64,000 bases of DNA from Pseudonocardia endophytica (GTDB taxonomy: Bacteria; Actinomycetota; Actinomycetes; Mycobacteriales; Pseudonocardiaceae). Of this stretch, positions 24,251 through 32,970 are shown piece after piece (position 1 is the stretch's first letter; every line of letters starts with the position of its first letter). A program made the translations under genes and the position numbers. The notes under the pieces were generated by a model. That model did no database searches. It was given only the letters and a program-made list of their open reading frames with translations, and had not been told where the DNA came from. The DNA is taken from assembly GCF_004339565.1 (NCBI RefSeq), contig NZ_SMFZ01000001.1:434001-498000 (forward strand), read 5' to 3'.

Positions 24251-25762
24251 ATGCAGATCGATCGCGACGTCGCGGTCCCCACCCGTGACGGCTCGGCCGT
24301 CGTCGTCGACGTGTTCCGCCCGGACGGCGACGGGCCGTTCCCGGTGATCACCTCGATCAGCCCGTACGGCAAGGACGTGCACTGGCCGGACCGCTTCCCG
24401 CTCTACGACAGGGTGCCGAACAACGAACACATGGTCTGGGAGACACCGGATCCCGAGTGGTGGGTGCCGCGCGGCTACGCGCTGCTGCGCGCCGACACCC
24501 GCGGAACCGGCAAGTCGCCGGGCCGGCTCGACCTCTACGGCCCTCAGGACGCCGAGGACTACTACGACGTCATCGAGTGGGCCGCCGTCCAGCCGTGGAG
24601 CACCGGACGGGTCGGCACCAGCGGCATCTCGTGGCTGGCCATGATGGGGTGGCGGGTCGCGGCCCTGCAGCCGCCGCACCTGGCCGCCGTCGTCGCGTGG
24701 GAGGGCTGCACCGACTTCTACCGCGAGACGACCTACCAGGGCGGGCTGTACGCGAACGGGTTCATCGACTTCTGGTGGGGCCTGCAGATCGAGCCGCAGC
24801 GCACCGGCACCGACGGCGACGACTGGCGCGAGGAGCTCCCGCGGCACCCGCTCGTCGACGACTACCACCGGGTGCGGACGACCGACCTGGACCGGGTCAC
24901 CGTCCCGGTGCTCTCGGCGGGCAACTGGGGCGCGCTGCACCTCCACCTGCGCGGCAACGTCGAGGGGTGGCGGCGGGCCGCGTCGCAGGACAAGTGGCTG
25001 GTCCTGCACAGCGGGACGCACATCGACCCGTACTACGCCGACTGGGCGCTGGAGCTCCAGCTGCGGTTCCTGGACCGGTTCCTGAAGGACCAGCCGGACC
25101 GGATGGACGGCGTCCCGCCGGTGCAGATGATGGTCCGCCACGGCCGCGAGGTGGCCTGGCGGGAGGCGCCCGACTTCCCGCTGCCGCAGACGCAGTGGCG
25201 TGAGCTCTACCTGCATTCGTCGACCCTGGACTGGGATCGGCCCGCGCCCGCGTCGGTGGGCTACCCGGCTTCGTTCGAGACCGCCCCCGCGGACGAGCCC
25301 CTGGAACTGACCGGACCGGTCGCCCTCCGGCTCTGGCTCTCGGCGGACACGGACGACCTCGACGTGCTCGCCCGCCTCCAGCACGTCGACGCCGACGGGA
25401 ACGTGATCCCCGGGATCGGTCCGCAGGGTGGACCGGTCCCGATGGCGATCGGCTGGCTGCGCGCGGCGCACCGGGAGACCGACCCGGAGCTCTCGGAGCC
25501 GCACCGCCCGTGGCACCCGCACGACCGCGACGTGCCGCTCCCGCACGGAGAGCCGACGCTGCTCGAGGTCGAGATCTGGCCGACGAGCATCACGCTCGCC
25601 CCGGGCGAGCGCCTGCGGCTGGAGCTGGTGAGCGGTGACGACGACCTGGCGCCGCTGATCGCGCACACCCACCCGGAGCTGCACCGCCCCGCCGACGGGG
25701 CGACGATCCACGTCGGTGGGGAGCACGCGTCGCACCTGCTGGTGCCCGTGGTGCCTCGCTAG
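24251..25762 (+). CDS. CocE/NonD-type alpha/beta hydrolase (X-Pro dipeptidyl-peptidase S15 family)
   Basis: 503 aa. The N-terminal catalytic domain has SPYGKD, ALLRADTRGTGKS and the nucleophile elbow GTSGISWLAM (Ser near residue 126). A C-terminal jelly-roll domain follows (LTGPVALRLWLSADTDDLDVLARL...). CocE esters and amide hydrolases share this; no signal peptide, so cytoplasmic. GGAG precedes the ATG 13 bp after the MBL stop. It closes the TetR/FAH/MBL set. Esterase versus amidase cannot be told. Confidence 0.88.
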   Translation: MQIDRDVAVPTRDGSAVVVDVFRPDGDGPFPVITSISPYGKDVHWPDRFPLYDRVPNNEHMVWETPDPEWWVPRGYALLRADTRGTGKSPGRLDLYGPQDAEDYYDVIEWAAVQPWSTGRVGTSGISWLAMMGWRVAALQPPHLAAVVAWEGCTDFYRETTYQGGLYANGFIDFWWGLQIEPQRTGTDGDDWREELPRHPLVDDYHRVRTTDLDRVTVPVLSAGNWGALHLHLRGNVEGWRRAASQDKWLVLHSGTHIDPYYADWALELQLRFLDRFLKDQPDRMDGVPPVQMMVRHGREVAWREAPDFPLPQTQWRELYLHSSTLDWDRPAPASVGYPASFETAPADEPLELTGPVALRLWLSADTDDLDVLARLQHVDADGNVIPGIGPQGGPVPMAIGWLRAAHRETDPELSEPHRPWHPHDRDVPLPHGEPTLLEVEIWPTSITLAPGERLRLELVSGDDDLAPLIAHTHPELHRPADGATIHVGGEHASHLLVPVVPR

Positions 25763-25949
25763 CGCGGCCGCGCCTCCGGGGCTCACGATCGCGAGGTCCA
25801 TCGGGGTACCGGCCGCGGCGCGCCCGAGGAGGCCGGCGGAACAGGTACCGCTCCCACACGCCGCGCCGGGCACGAACCACGTCCTCGACGTGTTCCACGA
25901 GCGCACGACCCGATGGGCGGAGTCCCGGTCCGGCGATCACACTCGACGG

Positions 25950-27071
25950 GTGACCGGTCGCCGCATGGGAGTCGAGGAGGAGCTTCTGCTGGTGGACCCG
26001 GACTCGGGCGAGCCACGCGGGGTCGCCGGTCGGGTCGTGGACGCGGCACGGTGGGGCGCACCACCGGACCTCGGCGCCGACGCGGTCGACCAGGAGCTGC
26101 AGAACGAGCAGATCGAGACGGCCACCGCGCCGTGCACGTCGGGCCGGGAGCTGGACGCCGACCTGCGGCGCCGCCGCTCGGTGGCCGCCGACCTGGCCCG
26201 CCGCTCCGGTGTGGCGACCGCCCCGATGGCCCTGTCGCCGTTGGGTACCGAGACCACCGTCAGCCGCAGCGACCGCTACGAGCGGATGCGCGAGCAGTAC
26301 GGCCTCCTCGCCGCCGACCAGCTCAGCTGCGGCTGTCATGTGCACGTCGAGGTCGACACCCTCGACGAGGGCGTCGGTGTGCTGGACCGCATCGGGCCGT
26401 GGCTGCCTGTCCTGCGCGCGGTGTCGGCCAACTCGCCGTTCTGGCAGGGCGCCGACACGGGGTACGCGAGCTACCGGACGACGGTGTGGAACCGCTGGCC
26501 GTCGGCGGGCCCGACCGGCCCGTTCGAGTCGGTGGCGGGCTACGACGACGCGGTGGCCGCGATGCTCGACACCGGCGCCCTCCTGGACACCGGCATGATC
26601 TACTTCGACGCCCGGCTCGCCCACGAGCTGGGCACCGTGGAGCTGCGGGCGGCCGACGTGTGCCTGGACGTCGACGACGCGGTGCTGCTCGCGGCACTGT
26701 CCCGGGCGCTCGTCGAGACCGCCGCCCGGCAGTGGCGGGACGGCGGGCCGCCGTCGTCGGCGCGGCACGAGGTCCTCAAGCTCGCGCACTGGCGCGCGTC
26801 CCGTTCCGGGCTGGGTGGGCAGCTGGTCAACCCGTGGACCGGCCGGCCCGGTCCGGCGCACGCCGTGCTCGACGCGCTGTGTGCGTTCGTCCGGGACGCC
26901 GTCCACGACGCCGGCGACGACGATGTCGTCCGCCGCGGCGTGGCGCGCCTGCGCGAGCGCGGTACCGGTGCCGACGTGCAGCGGGCGATCCGCGACCGGA
27001 CCGGCAGTCTGCGTGGCCTCGTCCGGGACGTCGTGGGCCGCGAGGATCACGCGGCGGCGGGCGGCGGCTGA
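25950..27071 (+). CDS. YbdK/GCS2-family carboxylate-amine ligase
   Basis: 373 aa from the GTG at 25950; an in-frame ATG lies at 25965. The beginning MGVEEELLLVDPDSGEP is the signature of the glutamate-cysteine ligase type 2 (YbdK) family. Further conserved parts are ELQNEQIETATAPC, ALSPLGTETT, CGCHVHVEVD, ANSPFWQG, DTGYASYRTTVWNRWPSAGP and TVELRAADVCLDV. These enzymes join Cys or another amine to a glutamyl gamma-carboxyl with ATP. In a mycothiol-using organism the product need not be glutathione; EgtA-like or uncharacterised amide ligase activity is possible. The 187-bp gap upstream shows no promoter I trust. Confidence 0.88.
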   Translation: MTGRRMGVEEELLLVDPDSGEPRGVAGRVVDAARWGAPPDLGADAVDQELQNEQIETATAPCTSGRELDADLRRRRSVAADLARRSGVATAPMALSPLGTETTVSRSDRYERMREQYGLLAADQLSCGCHVHVEVDTLDEGVGVLDRIGPWLPVLRAVSANSPFWQGADTGYASYRTTVWNRWPSAGPTGPFESVAGYDDAVAAMLDTGALLDTGMIYFDARLAHELGTVELRAADVCLDVDDAVLLAALSRALVETAARQWRDGGPPSSARHEVLKLAHWRASRSGLGGQLVNPWTGRPGPAHAVLDALCAFVRDAVHDAGDDDVVRRGVARLRERGTGADVQRAIRDRTGSLRGLVRDVVGREDHAAAGGG

Positions 27072-27116
27072 CCGGCGTCCCGTCCGGGCGCCGGTCGGCA
27101 CCTTTCGCCCGGTCGA

Positions 27117-27977
27117 TCAGTTCCCGCCGGTCGGCACGTCCGAACGCAGGTCGGGCAGGATCTCCGCGACGCGGTGTGCGGCGCCCGCCGGGTCGTCGCC
27201 CGCGACGATCAGGATGATCTCGGTGACGCCGACCTCGGTGTAGGCGGCGATCTGCGCGGGAAGGGCCGCGACGTCGTCGGGCACCCGGACCTGCACCGAC
27301 CGCCGGATCTCGGCCGGATCGCGCCCGACGGCCGCACAGTGCCCGTCGAGCACGCCCGAGAGCTCGGCGACGAGCTCCGGTTCCCCGCCGGGGGCGTTCC
27401 ACACGGCGGCGTGCTCGGCGGCCGTCCGCAGCGTGCGCCGACGACCCGTGCCGCCGATCCAGATCGGCGGGTGCGGGCGCTGCACGGGCTTCGGCTCCGC
27501 GACGGCGTCCGTGAGGTCGTAGTGCGTGCCGTGGGCCGTGGTGCGATCCTCGGTCCAGAGCGACCGCAGGATCGGCAGGGCCTCGGCCAGCCGGTCGGCG
27601 CGATCGCCGACGGTGCCGAACGGCAGCCCCATCATCGTGTGCTCGTTCTCCGCCCACCCGGCGCCGATACCGAACTCCAGGCGACCGCCCGACAGGTGGT
27701 CGACGGTGACCGCGGCCTTGGCCAGCAACCCGGGATGCCGGTAGGTGTTGCCGGTCACCGAGCACCCGATGCGGACCCGGGTCGTCGCGACCGCCATACC
27801 GGCCAGCAGCGTCCAGGCCTCGAAGATGTCGACGCTGTCGTCGCCCCCGAGGCCGGCGAGGTGGTCCATGTTCCAGCAGTGGTCGAAGCCGCCGTCGTCG
27901 GCGATGCGCCAGACGTCCCGCAGGACGTCGATCGTCGCGGCCTGACTGAGCTTGAGCCCGAAGCGCAGCGGGTGCAT
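27117..27977 (-). CDS. LLM-class F420/FMN-dependent oxidoreductase
   Basis: 286 aa, third luciferase-like enzyme in the window. Landmarks: CWNMDHLAGLGG, MAVATTRVRIGCSVTGNTYRHPGLLAKAAVTVDHLSGGRLEFGIGAGW, and PPIWIGGTGRRRTLRTAAEHAAVWN, typical of the F420-dependent TIGR03560/TIGR03854 types. TAGGAC (near TANNNT) ends 6 nt before the ATG. It is convergent with the GCS2 gene with 45 bp between. Confidence 0.87.
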   Translation of the reverse strand: MHPLRFGLKLSQAATIDVLRDVWRIADDGGFDHCWNMDHLAGLGGDDSVDIFEAWTLLAGMAVATTRVRIGCSVTGNTYRHPGLLAKAAVTVDHLSGGRLEFGIGAGWAENEHTMMGLPFGTVGDRADRLAEALPILRSLWTEDRTTAHGTHYDLTDAVAEPKPVQRPHPPIWIGGTGRRRTLRTAAEHAAVWNAPGGEPELVAELSGVLDGHCAAVGRDPAEIRRSVQVRVPDDVAALPAQIAAYTEVGVTEIILIVAGDDPAGAAHRVAEILPDLRSDVPTGGN

Positions 27978-28096
27978 GTCCCCGTCCTACTCCGGGGAGG
28001 TGACGGCCGCATCTCCCTGCCGGGCCGGTCGCGGCGGGTCCCCTGGTGTCCCGCTCCTCCGGCCGGCGCCGGGGCCGTCGGCCGGACCTCTTCCGG

Positions 28097-29095
28097 TCAC
28101 TCCGCGGGCAGCTGGTGACGCCGGCGCGGGACGGCGGGGCGCACCGCGGCGGTCCGGATCAGCTCCCGCGCCGTCCCGGAGTCGGCGACGAGCGTGTGGA
28201 CGAGCCCTGACCGGAGGACGGCGTCGACGGCGTCGGCCCGTTCCGGCTCGCGGACCAGGGCGACGACCTCGGAGGTCGACCGGAGCTGGTCCTCCCCGAC
28301 GGCGACCACGTGGTGCGCGAGCTCGGTGTCCAGGACGCGTCCGTCACGGTCGAACAGCAGCCCGACGACCTCACCGCAGGCCCCGCGCGCGCCCAGCGCG
28401 CGACGCCGGTGCTCGGTGAGCACGTCGTGCACCGTGGAGTGCCCGGCGCGCCATGCCCCGACGGCCAGTACCGCGACGTCGAGGCGCGAGTGCAGGGCGA
28501 GCGCGTCGGCGACCCCGACCTGGCCGCGCAGCGCGAGCACGGTGTCCCGGTCCGGCAGCACGAGTGGCGCGTAGATCGGGTACCCGGCTCCGCCGCAGAG
28601 CGCCGCCGCGCGGGACACGGCGACCGCCGAGCTGTCCCGCCGCCACGGCAGCGAGTAGGCGCCGCACAGCTGCACCACGGTGCACCGGGGCAACCCGTCC
28701 AGCCGCTCCACCATGTCGTTCACCGTGCGCGACCAGGCCAGTCCGAGGACGTCGCCGGCCCCGGTGATCTCCCGCACGAGGTCCGCGGCCAGTGTCGCGA
28801 CCCCCGCCGAGCTCGCCGGACCGGGCGGGACGACCAGGACGCGGCGCAGGCCGTAGGCCTCCCGCACGTTCGTGGACAGCGCCGTGTCGACGTCAGGGCC
28901 TGCGGTGATCTCGACCCGGACGATGCCGCGCTGCCCGGCCGCGTCCAGGATCCGCGCCACCTGGAAGCGGCTCAGGCCGAGGTCGGCGGCGATCCGGACC
29001 TTCGTGTGCTGCCGCACGAAGTAGCGGTCCGCGACGTCGGCGGCCTGCAGCCTGCGGGTCGGGCCCCAGGAGTCGACTCCCCGCCCCTCGCTCAT
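28097..29095 (-). CDS. SorC/DeoR-type sugar-binding transcriptional regulator
   Basis: 332 aa. N-terminal HTH: HTKVRIAADLGLSRFQVARILDAAGQRGIVRVEI. The sugar-phosphate-binding domain includes VVPPGPASSAG, GDVLGLAWSRTVNDMVERL, VVQLCGAYS and GLLFDRDGRVLDTELAHHVVAVG. TAGAGT is 6 nt before the ATG. It diverges from a small cupin gene across a 122-bp gap with a 13-bp palindrome. The effector is probably a sugar phosphate or acid. Confidence 0.87.
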   Translation of the reverse strand: MSEGRGVDSWGPTRRLQAADVADRYFVRQHTKVRIAADLGLSRFQVARILDAAGQRGIVRVEITAGPDVDTALSTNVREAYGLRRVLVVPPGPASSAGVATLAADLVREITGAGDVLGLAWSRTVNDMVERLDGLPRCTVVQLCGAYSLPWRRDSSAVAVSRAAALCGGAGYPIYAPLVLPDRDTVLALRGQVGVADALALHSRLDVAVLAVGAWRAGHSTVHDVLTEHRRRALGARGACGEVVGLLFDRDGRVLDTELAHHVVAVGEDQLRSTSEVVALVREPERADAVDAVLRSGLVHTLVADSGTARELIRTAAVRPAVPRRRHQLPAE

Positions 29096-29101
29096 ATGAG
29101 C

Positions 29102-29122
29102 ACTCTAGCCCGGAAGTTCCGG
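29102..29122 (-). promoter_or_regulatory. leaderless SorC promoter with palindromic operator
   Basis: On the minus strand TAGAGT (29107-29102) ends 6 nt before the ATG. CCGGAAGTTCCGG (29110-29122), a perfect odd palindrome, lies in the spacer, placed for autorepression by the SorC protein and control of the divergent cupin gene. Confidence 0.5.
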
Positions 29123-29217
29123 CAGCTCTCTTGTCCATATCGGTGATGCGATCTCTACTGGCTGTGCTGGAGACGCTCAGATGATGGGCGCCGACCCGCC
29201 CACGACGAAAGGCTGCC

Positions 29218-29577
29218 ATGACCGTCCCCACCGTCGGCGGCGTCGCGGTCGCGGACCGCGGAGATCACCGGGCGAGGCACCACCTGCTGGTCGGCCCGGA
29301 CGACGGGTACGGGGAGATCTCGCTGGAACGCGTCTCCGTGCCGTCCGGTGCGCCGGCGTGGCAGGCACCGTACTGCGACGACGACCGGCTGGTCGTCGTG
29401 CTCGCCGGGTACGCCCGGGTCGGCCGGGACCACGACGGCTTCTCCGTCACGCTCGGCCCGGACGAGGTCGTGCAGATCGGCGGCACGCTGCGGTACACCG
29501 TGGAGCTGGTGTCGGCGGGCGCGGCCGGGTCGCTCGAGCTGCTCCTCGTGTCGCGCAGGCCGGGAACCCGCTGCTGA
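29218..29577 (+). CDS. small cupin-like protein
   Basis: 119 aa with AAAGG before the ATG. The sequence reads as a single beta-barrel: GYGEISLERVSVPSG, VVVLAGYARVGRDHDGFSVTLGPDEVVQIGGTLRYTVE, LELLLVSRR. That is the two-half cupin pattern, but the classical metal-binding His triad is mostly missing, so an enzymatic role is doubtful. It may be a sugar-binding or isomerase-like partner of the SorC regulator. Confidence 0.6.
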   Translation: MTVPTVGGVAVADRGDHRARHHLLVGPDDGYGEISLERVSVPSGAPAWQAPYCDDDRLVVVLAGYARVGRDHDGFSVTLGPDEVVQIGGTLRYTVELVSAGAAGSLELLLVSRRPGTRC

Positions 29578-29599
29578 CCGACGTGCCGGCGCCAGGGCC

Positions 29600-31495
29600 T
29601 CACAGCACGAGCTCCGGCGTGAGCCTGCCCGGTGTCCAGACGCGGTGCCTGCGGGCTGCACACGCCGCGACGAGGACCGCCGCGACGAACCACGCCAGCA
29701 GGACCCCGCCGTCGAGGACGAGGCCGTCGAGCGCGCCACCGTAGATCAGGTGCCGCAGACCGTCGACGGCGTAGCTCATCGGGAGGGCGTGGTGCAGGGG
29801 GCGGAGCGGTCCGGGGATGGTCTGCCAGGGGAACGTCCCGCCCGCGGAGACGAGCTGGAGCACCATCAGCACGAGCCCCACGAACTGCCCGACCGCACCG
29901 AACGCGGCGTTGAGCGCGTGCACGATCGCGGTGAAGCACAACGAGATCGCGCAGAGGAAAGCGAACGTGCCGAGCGGGTGTTCCGGCCTGATCCCGAGAC
30001 CGAACACCACGATCAGGTACATCCCGGTCATCTGCACCACGCCCAGCACCGCGGCCGGGAGCCACCCGCCGAGCGCGACCCGCAGCGGCGCCTGGCCGGC
30101 GGCCACCGCGCGCCGGGACAGGGGCGCCACGAGCAGGAACAGGACGTAGCCACCGATCCAGGCGGCCAGCGCCATGAAGAACGGGGCGAGCCCGGCGCCG
30201 TAGGTGCCGGCCGTGGTCTGGGCGACGTCACGGACCGCGACCGGGTCACCGATGGTCGACGCCGTGGCGCGGCGGGTCGGGTCGTCGGGGTCCGGGATCT
30301 GGTCCGCCCCCTCCCGGAGTCCGTCGCGGAGCTGCGCGGCGCCGCCGGCGAGCTGTCCCGCGCCGTCGTCGAGCCGCTCGATGCCACCCGTGAGGCGGTG
30401 CGCGCCGCCGGAGAGGGCGTCGGCCCCGTCGGCCGCCCGCGAGATCCCGCCGCTCAGCTGAGACGCCCCCGCGGCGAGTCCCTCGGCGCCGTCGGCGACC
30501 TGCGCCGATCCGCCACCGAGGCGGCCGAGCTGGTCGTTCAGCGTCTGGACGCGCGCGTTGCTCGCGTCCAGAGGGCCCCGCGCCGAGCTGACCGCGGACA
30601 TCGCCTGCCGGACCTGCTGGTCGGTGAAACCCTGCGCGCGCAACGCGGAGGCGATCCGGCCGTCGTCGGCGGAGGCGTCGTCGTCCAGCCGCTGCGCGGC
30701 GTCCGCGACCTGCTCGCCAGCGGCCGCGAGCTCGGCGTTGCCGTCGGCGACCCGGCGGGCGCCGTCGGCCAGCTGCCGGCTCTGGGCAGGCAGCGCTGCG
30801 GTGCGGTCGCGCAGCGTGTCCAGGCCCCCGGCGAGGGTGTCGGCGCCGTCGGAGAGCCTCCTGGCGCCGTCCGCCGCGCTGCCCGTACCGGCCTCGAGCT
30901 GCGACGCGCCGTCGGCCAGCTGCGAGGCCCCGTCGGCCGCCGTGACGGTCCGGTCGTGGATCGTGGAGAACCCGGCCAGCATGCGGTCCGCGGCCTCGGT
31001 GCCGACCCGCTGGGACACGGCGTCACGGACCCGGGTCGTGACCGTGTCGGCGATCGTGTGGACCAGGTAGTTGTTGGCGTCGTTGGTGGTCAGTACGAGC
31101 GAGGCCCTGCGTGGGGTGAGGTCGCCGGAGGACTGCAGTGCCGCGGTGAAGTCGGCGGGCAGCGTGAGGGCGAACGCGTAGCGGTTGTCGCGCACCCCCG
31201 AGTCCGCCTCGGCGGCGTCCACCCGGTGCCATTGGAAGGCACCGGAGTCCACCAGCTCGTCGGCCACCTGGTCGCCGGCACGCGAGAACGTGCCGTCCGG
31301 CCCGACCGCGCCGGTGTCCTCCACGACCAGCGCCGCCGGCACGGCGTCCAGGTTCCGGTAGGGGTCGCCGTTCGCGTAGAGGTAGAACCCGGCGTACAGC
31401 ACCGGGACCAGCACCAGCGCGCCGACGGCCAGCCGGGGCAACCGCCCGGCGGTGATCCGCCGCAGCTCGCTGATCGCCAGCCTGATCGCGCTCAC
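29600..31495 (-). CDS. YhgE/Pip-domain ABC-2-like membrane permease
   Basis: 631 aa from the GTG at 31495, which overlaps the upstream ATPase stop in GTGA. It has one N-terminal transmembrane helix (LAVGALVLVPVLYAGFYL), a 400-residue extracytoplasmic part, and five C-terminal helices (FFMALAAWIGGYVLFLLVAP onward). The extracytoplasmic part is dominated by heptad-like repeats of the type ADGASQLADGASQLEAG and LSGGISRAADGADAL. YhgE/Pip and ESX/EsaA-related proteins share this design and act in export or phage docking. It is coupled to a degenerate ATPase and TetR. Confidence 0.85.
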   Translation of the reverse strand: MSAIRLAISELRRITAGRLPRLAVGALVLVPVLYAGFYLYANGDPYRNLDAVPAALVVEDTGAVGPDGTFSRAGDQVADELVDSGAFQWHRVDAAEADSGVRDNRYAFALTLPADFTAALQSSGDLTPRRASLVLTTNDANNYLVHTIADTVTTRVRDAVSQRVGTEAADRMLAGFSTIHDRTVTAADGASQLADGASQLEAGTGSAADGARRLSDGADTLAGGLDTLRDRTAALPAQSRQLADGARRVADGNAELAAAGEQVADAAQRLDDDASADDGRIASALRAQGFTDQQVRQAMSAVSSARGPLDASNARVQTLNDQLGRLGGGSAQVADGAEGLAAGASQLSGGISRAADGADALSGGAHRLTGGIERLDDGAGQLAGGAAQLRDGLREGADQIPDPDDPTRRATASTIGDPVAVRDVAQTTAGTYGAGLAPFFMALAAWIGGYVLFLLVAPLSRRAVAAGQAPLRVALGGWLPAAVLGVVQMTGMYLIVVFGLGIRPEHPLGTFAFLCAISLCFTAIVHALNAAFGAVGQFVGLVLMVLQLVSAGGTFPWQTIPGPLRPLHHALPMSYAVDGLRHLIYGGALDGLVLDGGVLLAWFVAAVLVAACAARRHRVWTPGRLTPELVL

Positions 31496-32199
31496 GACCG
31501 TCCTCCGACCGTGCTCTCGTCGTCCGGCCCGTCCCCGCCGGCCGGGGCCTCCGCGATGCCGTCGTGTCCCGGACCGCCCTCCGCGGTGCCGGCGCCGATC
31601 CGGAAGCACGGCACGTCGAGCACGGCCGCCGACGTGTCGGCGCACGTCACGACGACGGCGTAGCCGGTGCTCGCGCAGTTGCGCGCCATCCGCCACCACG
31701 TGTGCGGCGAGCCGCCGTGCCGGTCGGGCCCGGTGAGCACCACGACGTCCACCGCGGGGCGCGTGGCGGCGAGGGCGAGCATCAGGTCGATCCGCACGTC
31801 GGCGGGCACGTCCTCGAATCGCCGTCCGGACCATTCCCCGGCCGCGCGCTGACCGAGCCAGTCCGCGACCTGGCGTCGCCAGGCACGCCGCCCGGCCATC
31901 GCCAGCTCCTCGCCGACGACCGTGCCCAGTGTCAGCGCCGGTTCGGGTTCGCTGACCCCGGGTGTGTCGACGACCGCGACCCGCCTGCGCAGCGCGGCCG
32001 GATCGTCGGCGCCGTCGACCAGGACCCGGCCGCGGTGCGGCGCCATCCGCCCACCGAGCGCCAGTGCGAGTGCGGTGTGCCCGGTACCGGGCATCCCGGC
32101 CACAAGCACCGCGTCACCGCGGGCCACGTCGACGTCCGTGGGTTCGAGCAGGGTGCCGTGCGGTCCGTCGACACCCACCCCCCGAGCGGTCAGCCGCAT
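31492..32199 (-). CDS. degenerate ABC-type ATP-binding protein
   Basis: 235 aa. The fold is ABC-like (LEPTDVDVARGDAVLVAGMPGTGHTALALALGGRMAPHRGRVLVDGADD), but the P-loop reads GMPGTGHTAL: the invariant Lys of GxxGxGK is His. No LSGGQ signature or typical Walker B is apparent; DVVVLTGPD takes its place. It is likely unable to hydrolyse ATP normally. It partners the YhgE/Pip permease and its start overlaps the TetR stop by 10 bp. Confidence 0.7.
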   Translation of the reverse strand: MRLTARGVGVDGPHGTLLEPTDVDVARGDAVLVAGMPGTGHTALALALGGRMAPHRGRVLVDGADDPAALRRRVAVVDTPGVSEPEPALTLGTVVGEELAMAGRRAWRRQVADWLGQRAAGEWSGRRFEDVPADVRIDLMLALAATRPAVDVVVLTGPDRHGGSPHTWWRMARNCASTGYAVVVTCADTSAAVLDVPCFRIGAGTAEGGPGHDGIAEAPAGGDGPDDESTVGGRS

Positions 32200-32831
32200 G
32201 CCGCACCGCCGTTCCCGGCCGGCCGGGACGCCCCGAGCAACAGCTCACGGAGCGCCGCGGCGGCCCGCTCGTCCTGGACCGCCCTGGTCGCGTCGGGCTC
32301 GCCGAGGCGCTGTGCCTGCCAGCCCAGGAACCACGACATCACCGACCAGGCGAGGATCGTCAGCGGGGTGACCGGTTCGCGCCCTGCCGCGTCGAACGTC
32401 GCGGCCATCACGCGGGCCACCAGCTCCCGGGTCCGCTCCCGGGCCGCCGCCAGCCGCAGGGCGGCCGACTCGTCACGCGCGCCGAGCGCGGTGAACTCCG
32501 AGGTCACCAGGAACCACTGCTGGTAGGCGTCCCCGCCGAAGTCCATCACCCGGCGCACCACCTCCCCGACCGGGTCGTCGACCGCGCCGAGCGCGCCCAG
32601 GCCCTCGTCCACGACGGCGACGAGCGTCTCGTGGCGGCGCTCGTACAGCAGGTAGAGCACCTCCTCCTTCGTCGCGAAGTTCGAGTAGAACGCGCCGCGG
32701 GTGAAGCCCGCCGCGTCGCAGAGCTGCGCGATCGAGGTGCCACGAACACCCTGCTCTGCGAACAACCGCTCCGCTGCGTCCAGCAGGCTCACCACCGTCG
32801 CCGGCCGCCGTCTCGTCATCCGTGCTGACAT
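32190..32831 (-). CDS. TetR-family transcriptional regulator of the YhgE/Pip operon
   Basis: 213 aa from the ATG at 32831, with GGGAGG upstream. HTH: VRGTSIAQLCDAAGFTRGAFYSNFATKEEVLYLLYERR, a typical efflux/lipid TetR. A 35-bp near-perfect palindrome lies 10 bp upstream of the start, in front of both this operon and the divergent methyltransferase gene. Confidence 0.88.
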   Translation of the reverse strand: MSARMTRRRPATVVSLLDAAERLFAEQGVRGTSIAQLCDAAGFTRGAFYSNFATKEEVLYLLYERRHETLVAVVDEGLGALGAVDDPVGEVVRRVMDFGGDAYQQWFLVTSEFTALGARDESAALRLAAARERTRELVARVMAATFDAAGREPVTPLTILAWSVMSWFLGWQAQRLGEPDATRAVQDERAAAALRELLLGASRPAGNGGAACG

Positions 32832-32840
32832 CACGCCTCC

Positions 32841-32875
32841 CGATACACAACTGTATCCGATACAGATGTGTATCG
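32841..32875. promoter_or_regulatory. 35-bp palindromic TetR operator
   Basis: CGATACACAACTGTATC (32841-32857) pairs with the inverted right half (32859-32875) around base 32858, with one mismatched pair. The two GATACA/TGTATC submotifs per arm look like two overlapping dimer sites. Confidence 0.7.
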
Positions 32876-32970
32876 GTCGCTGCTGTGCCACAGGCGACAC
32901 CGGAGCCCGGTCCGCAGGGCCGGACGTATTTCCGTCGCCCCGGCGGCGGCCCGGGTCAAGGATGGGCGGT

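Noticed and set aside
29161..29217. Second promoter for the cupin gene (TTGTCC ... TACTGG)
   Set aside because: Spacer of about 19 bp is outside the normal range and the hexamers are poor.
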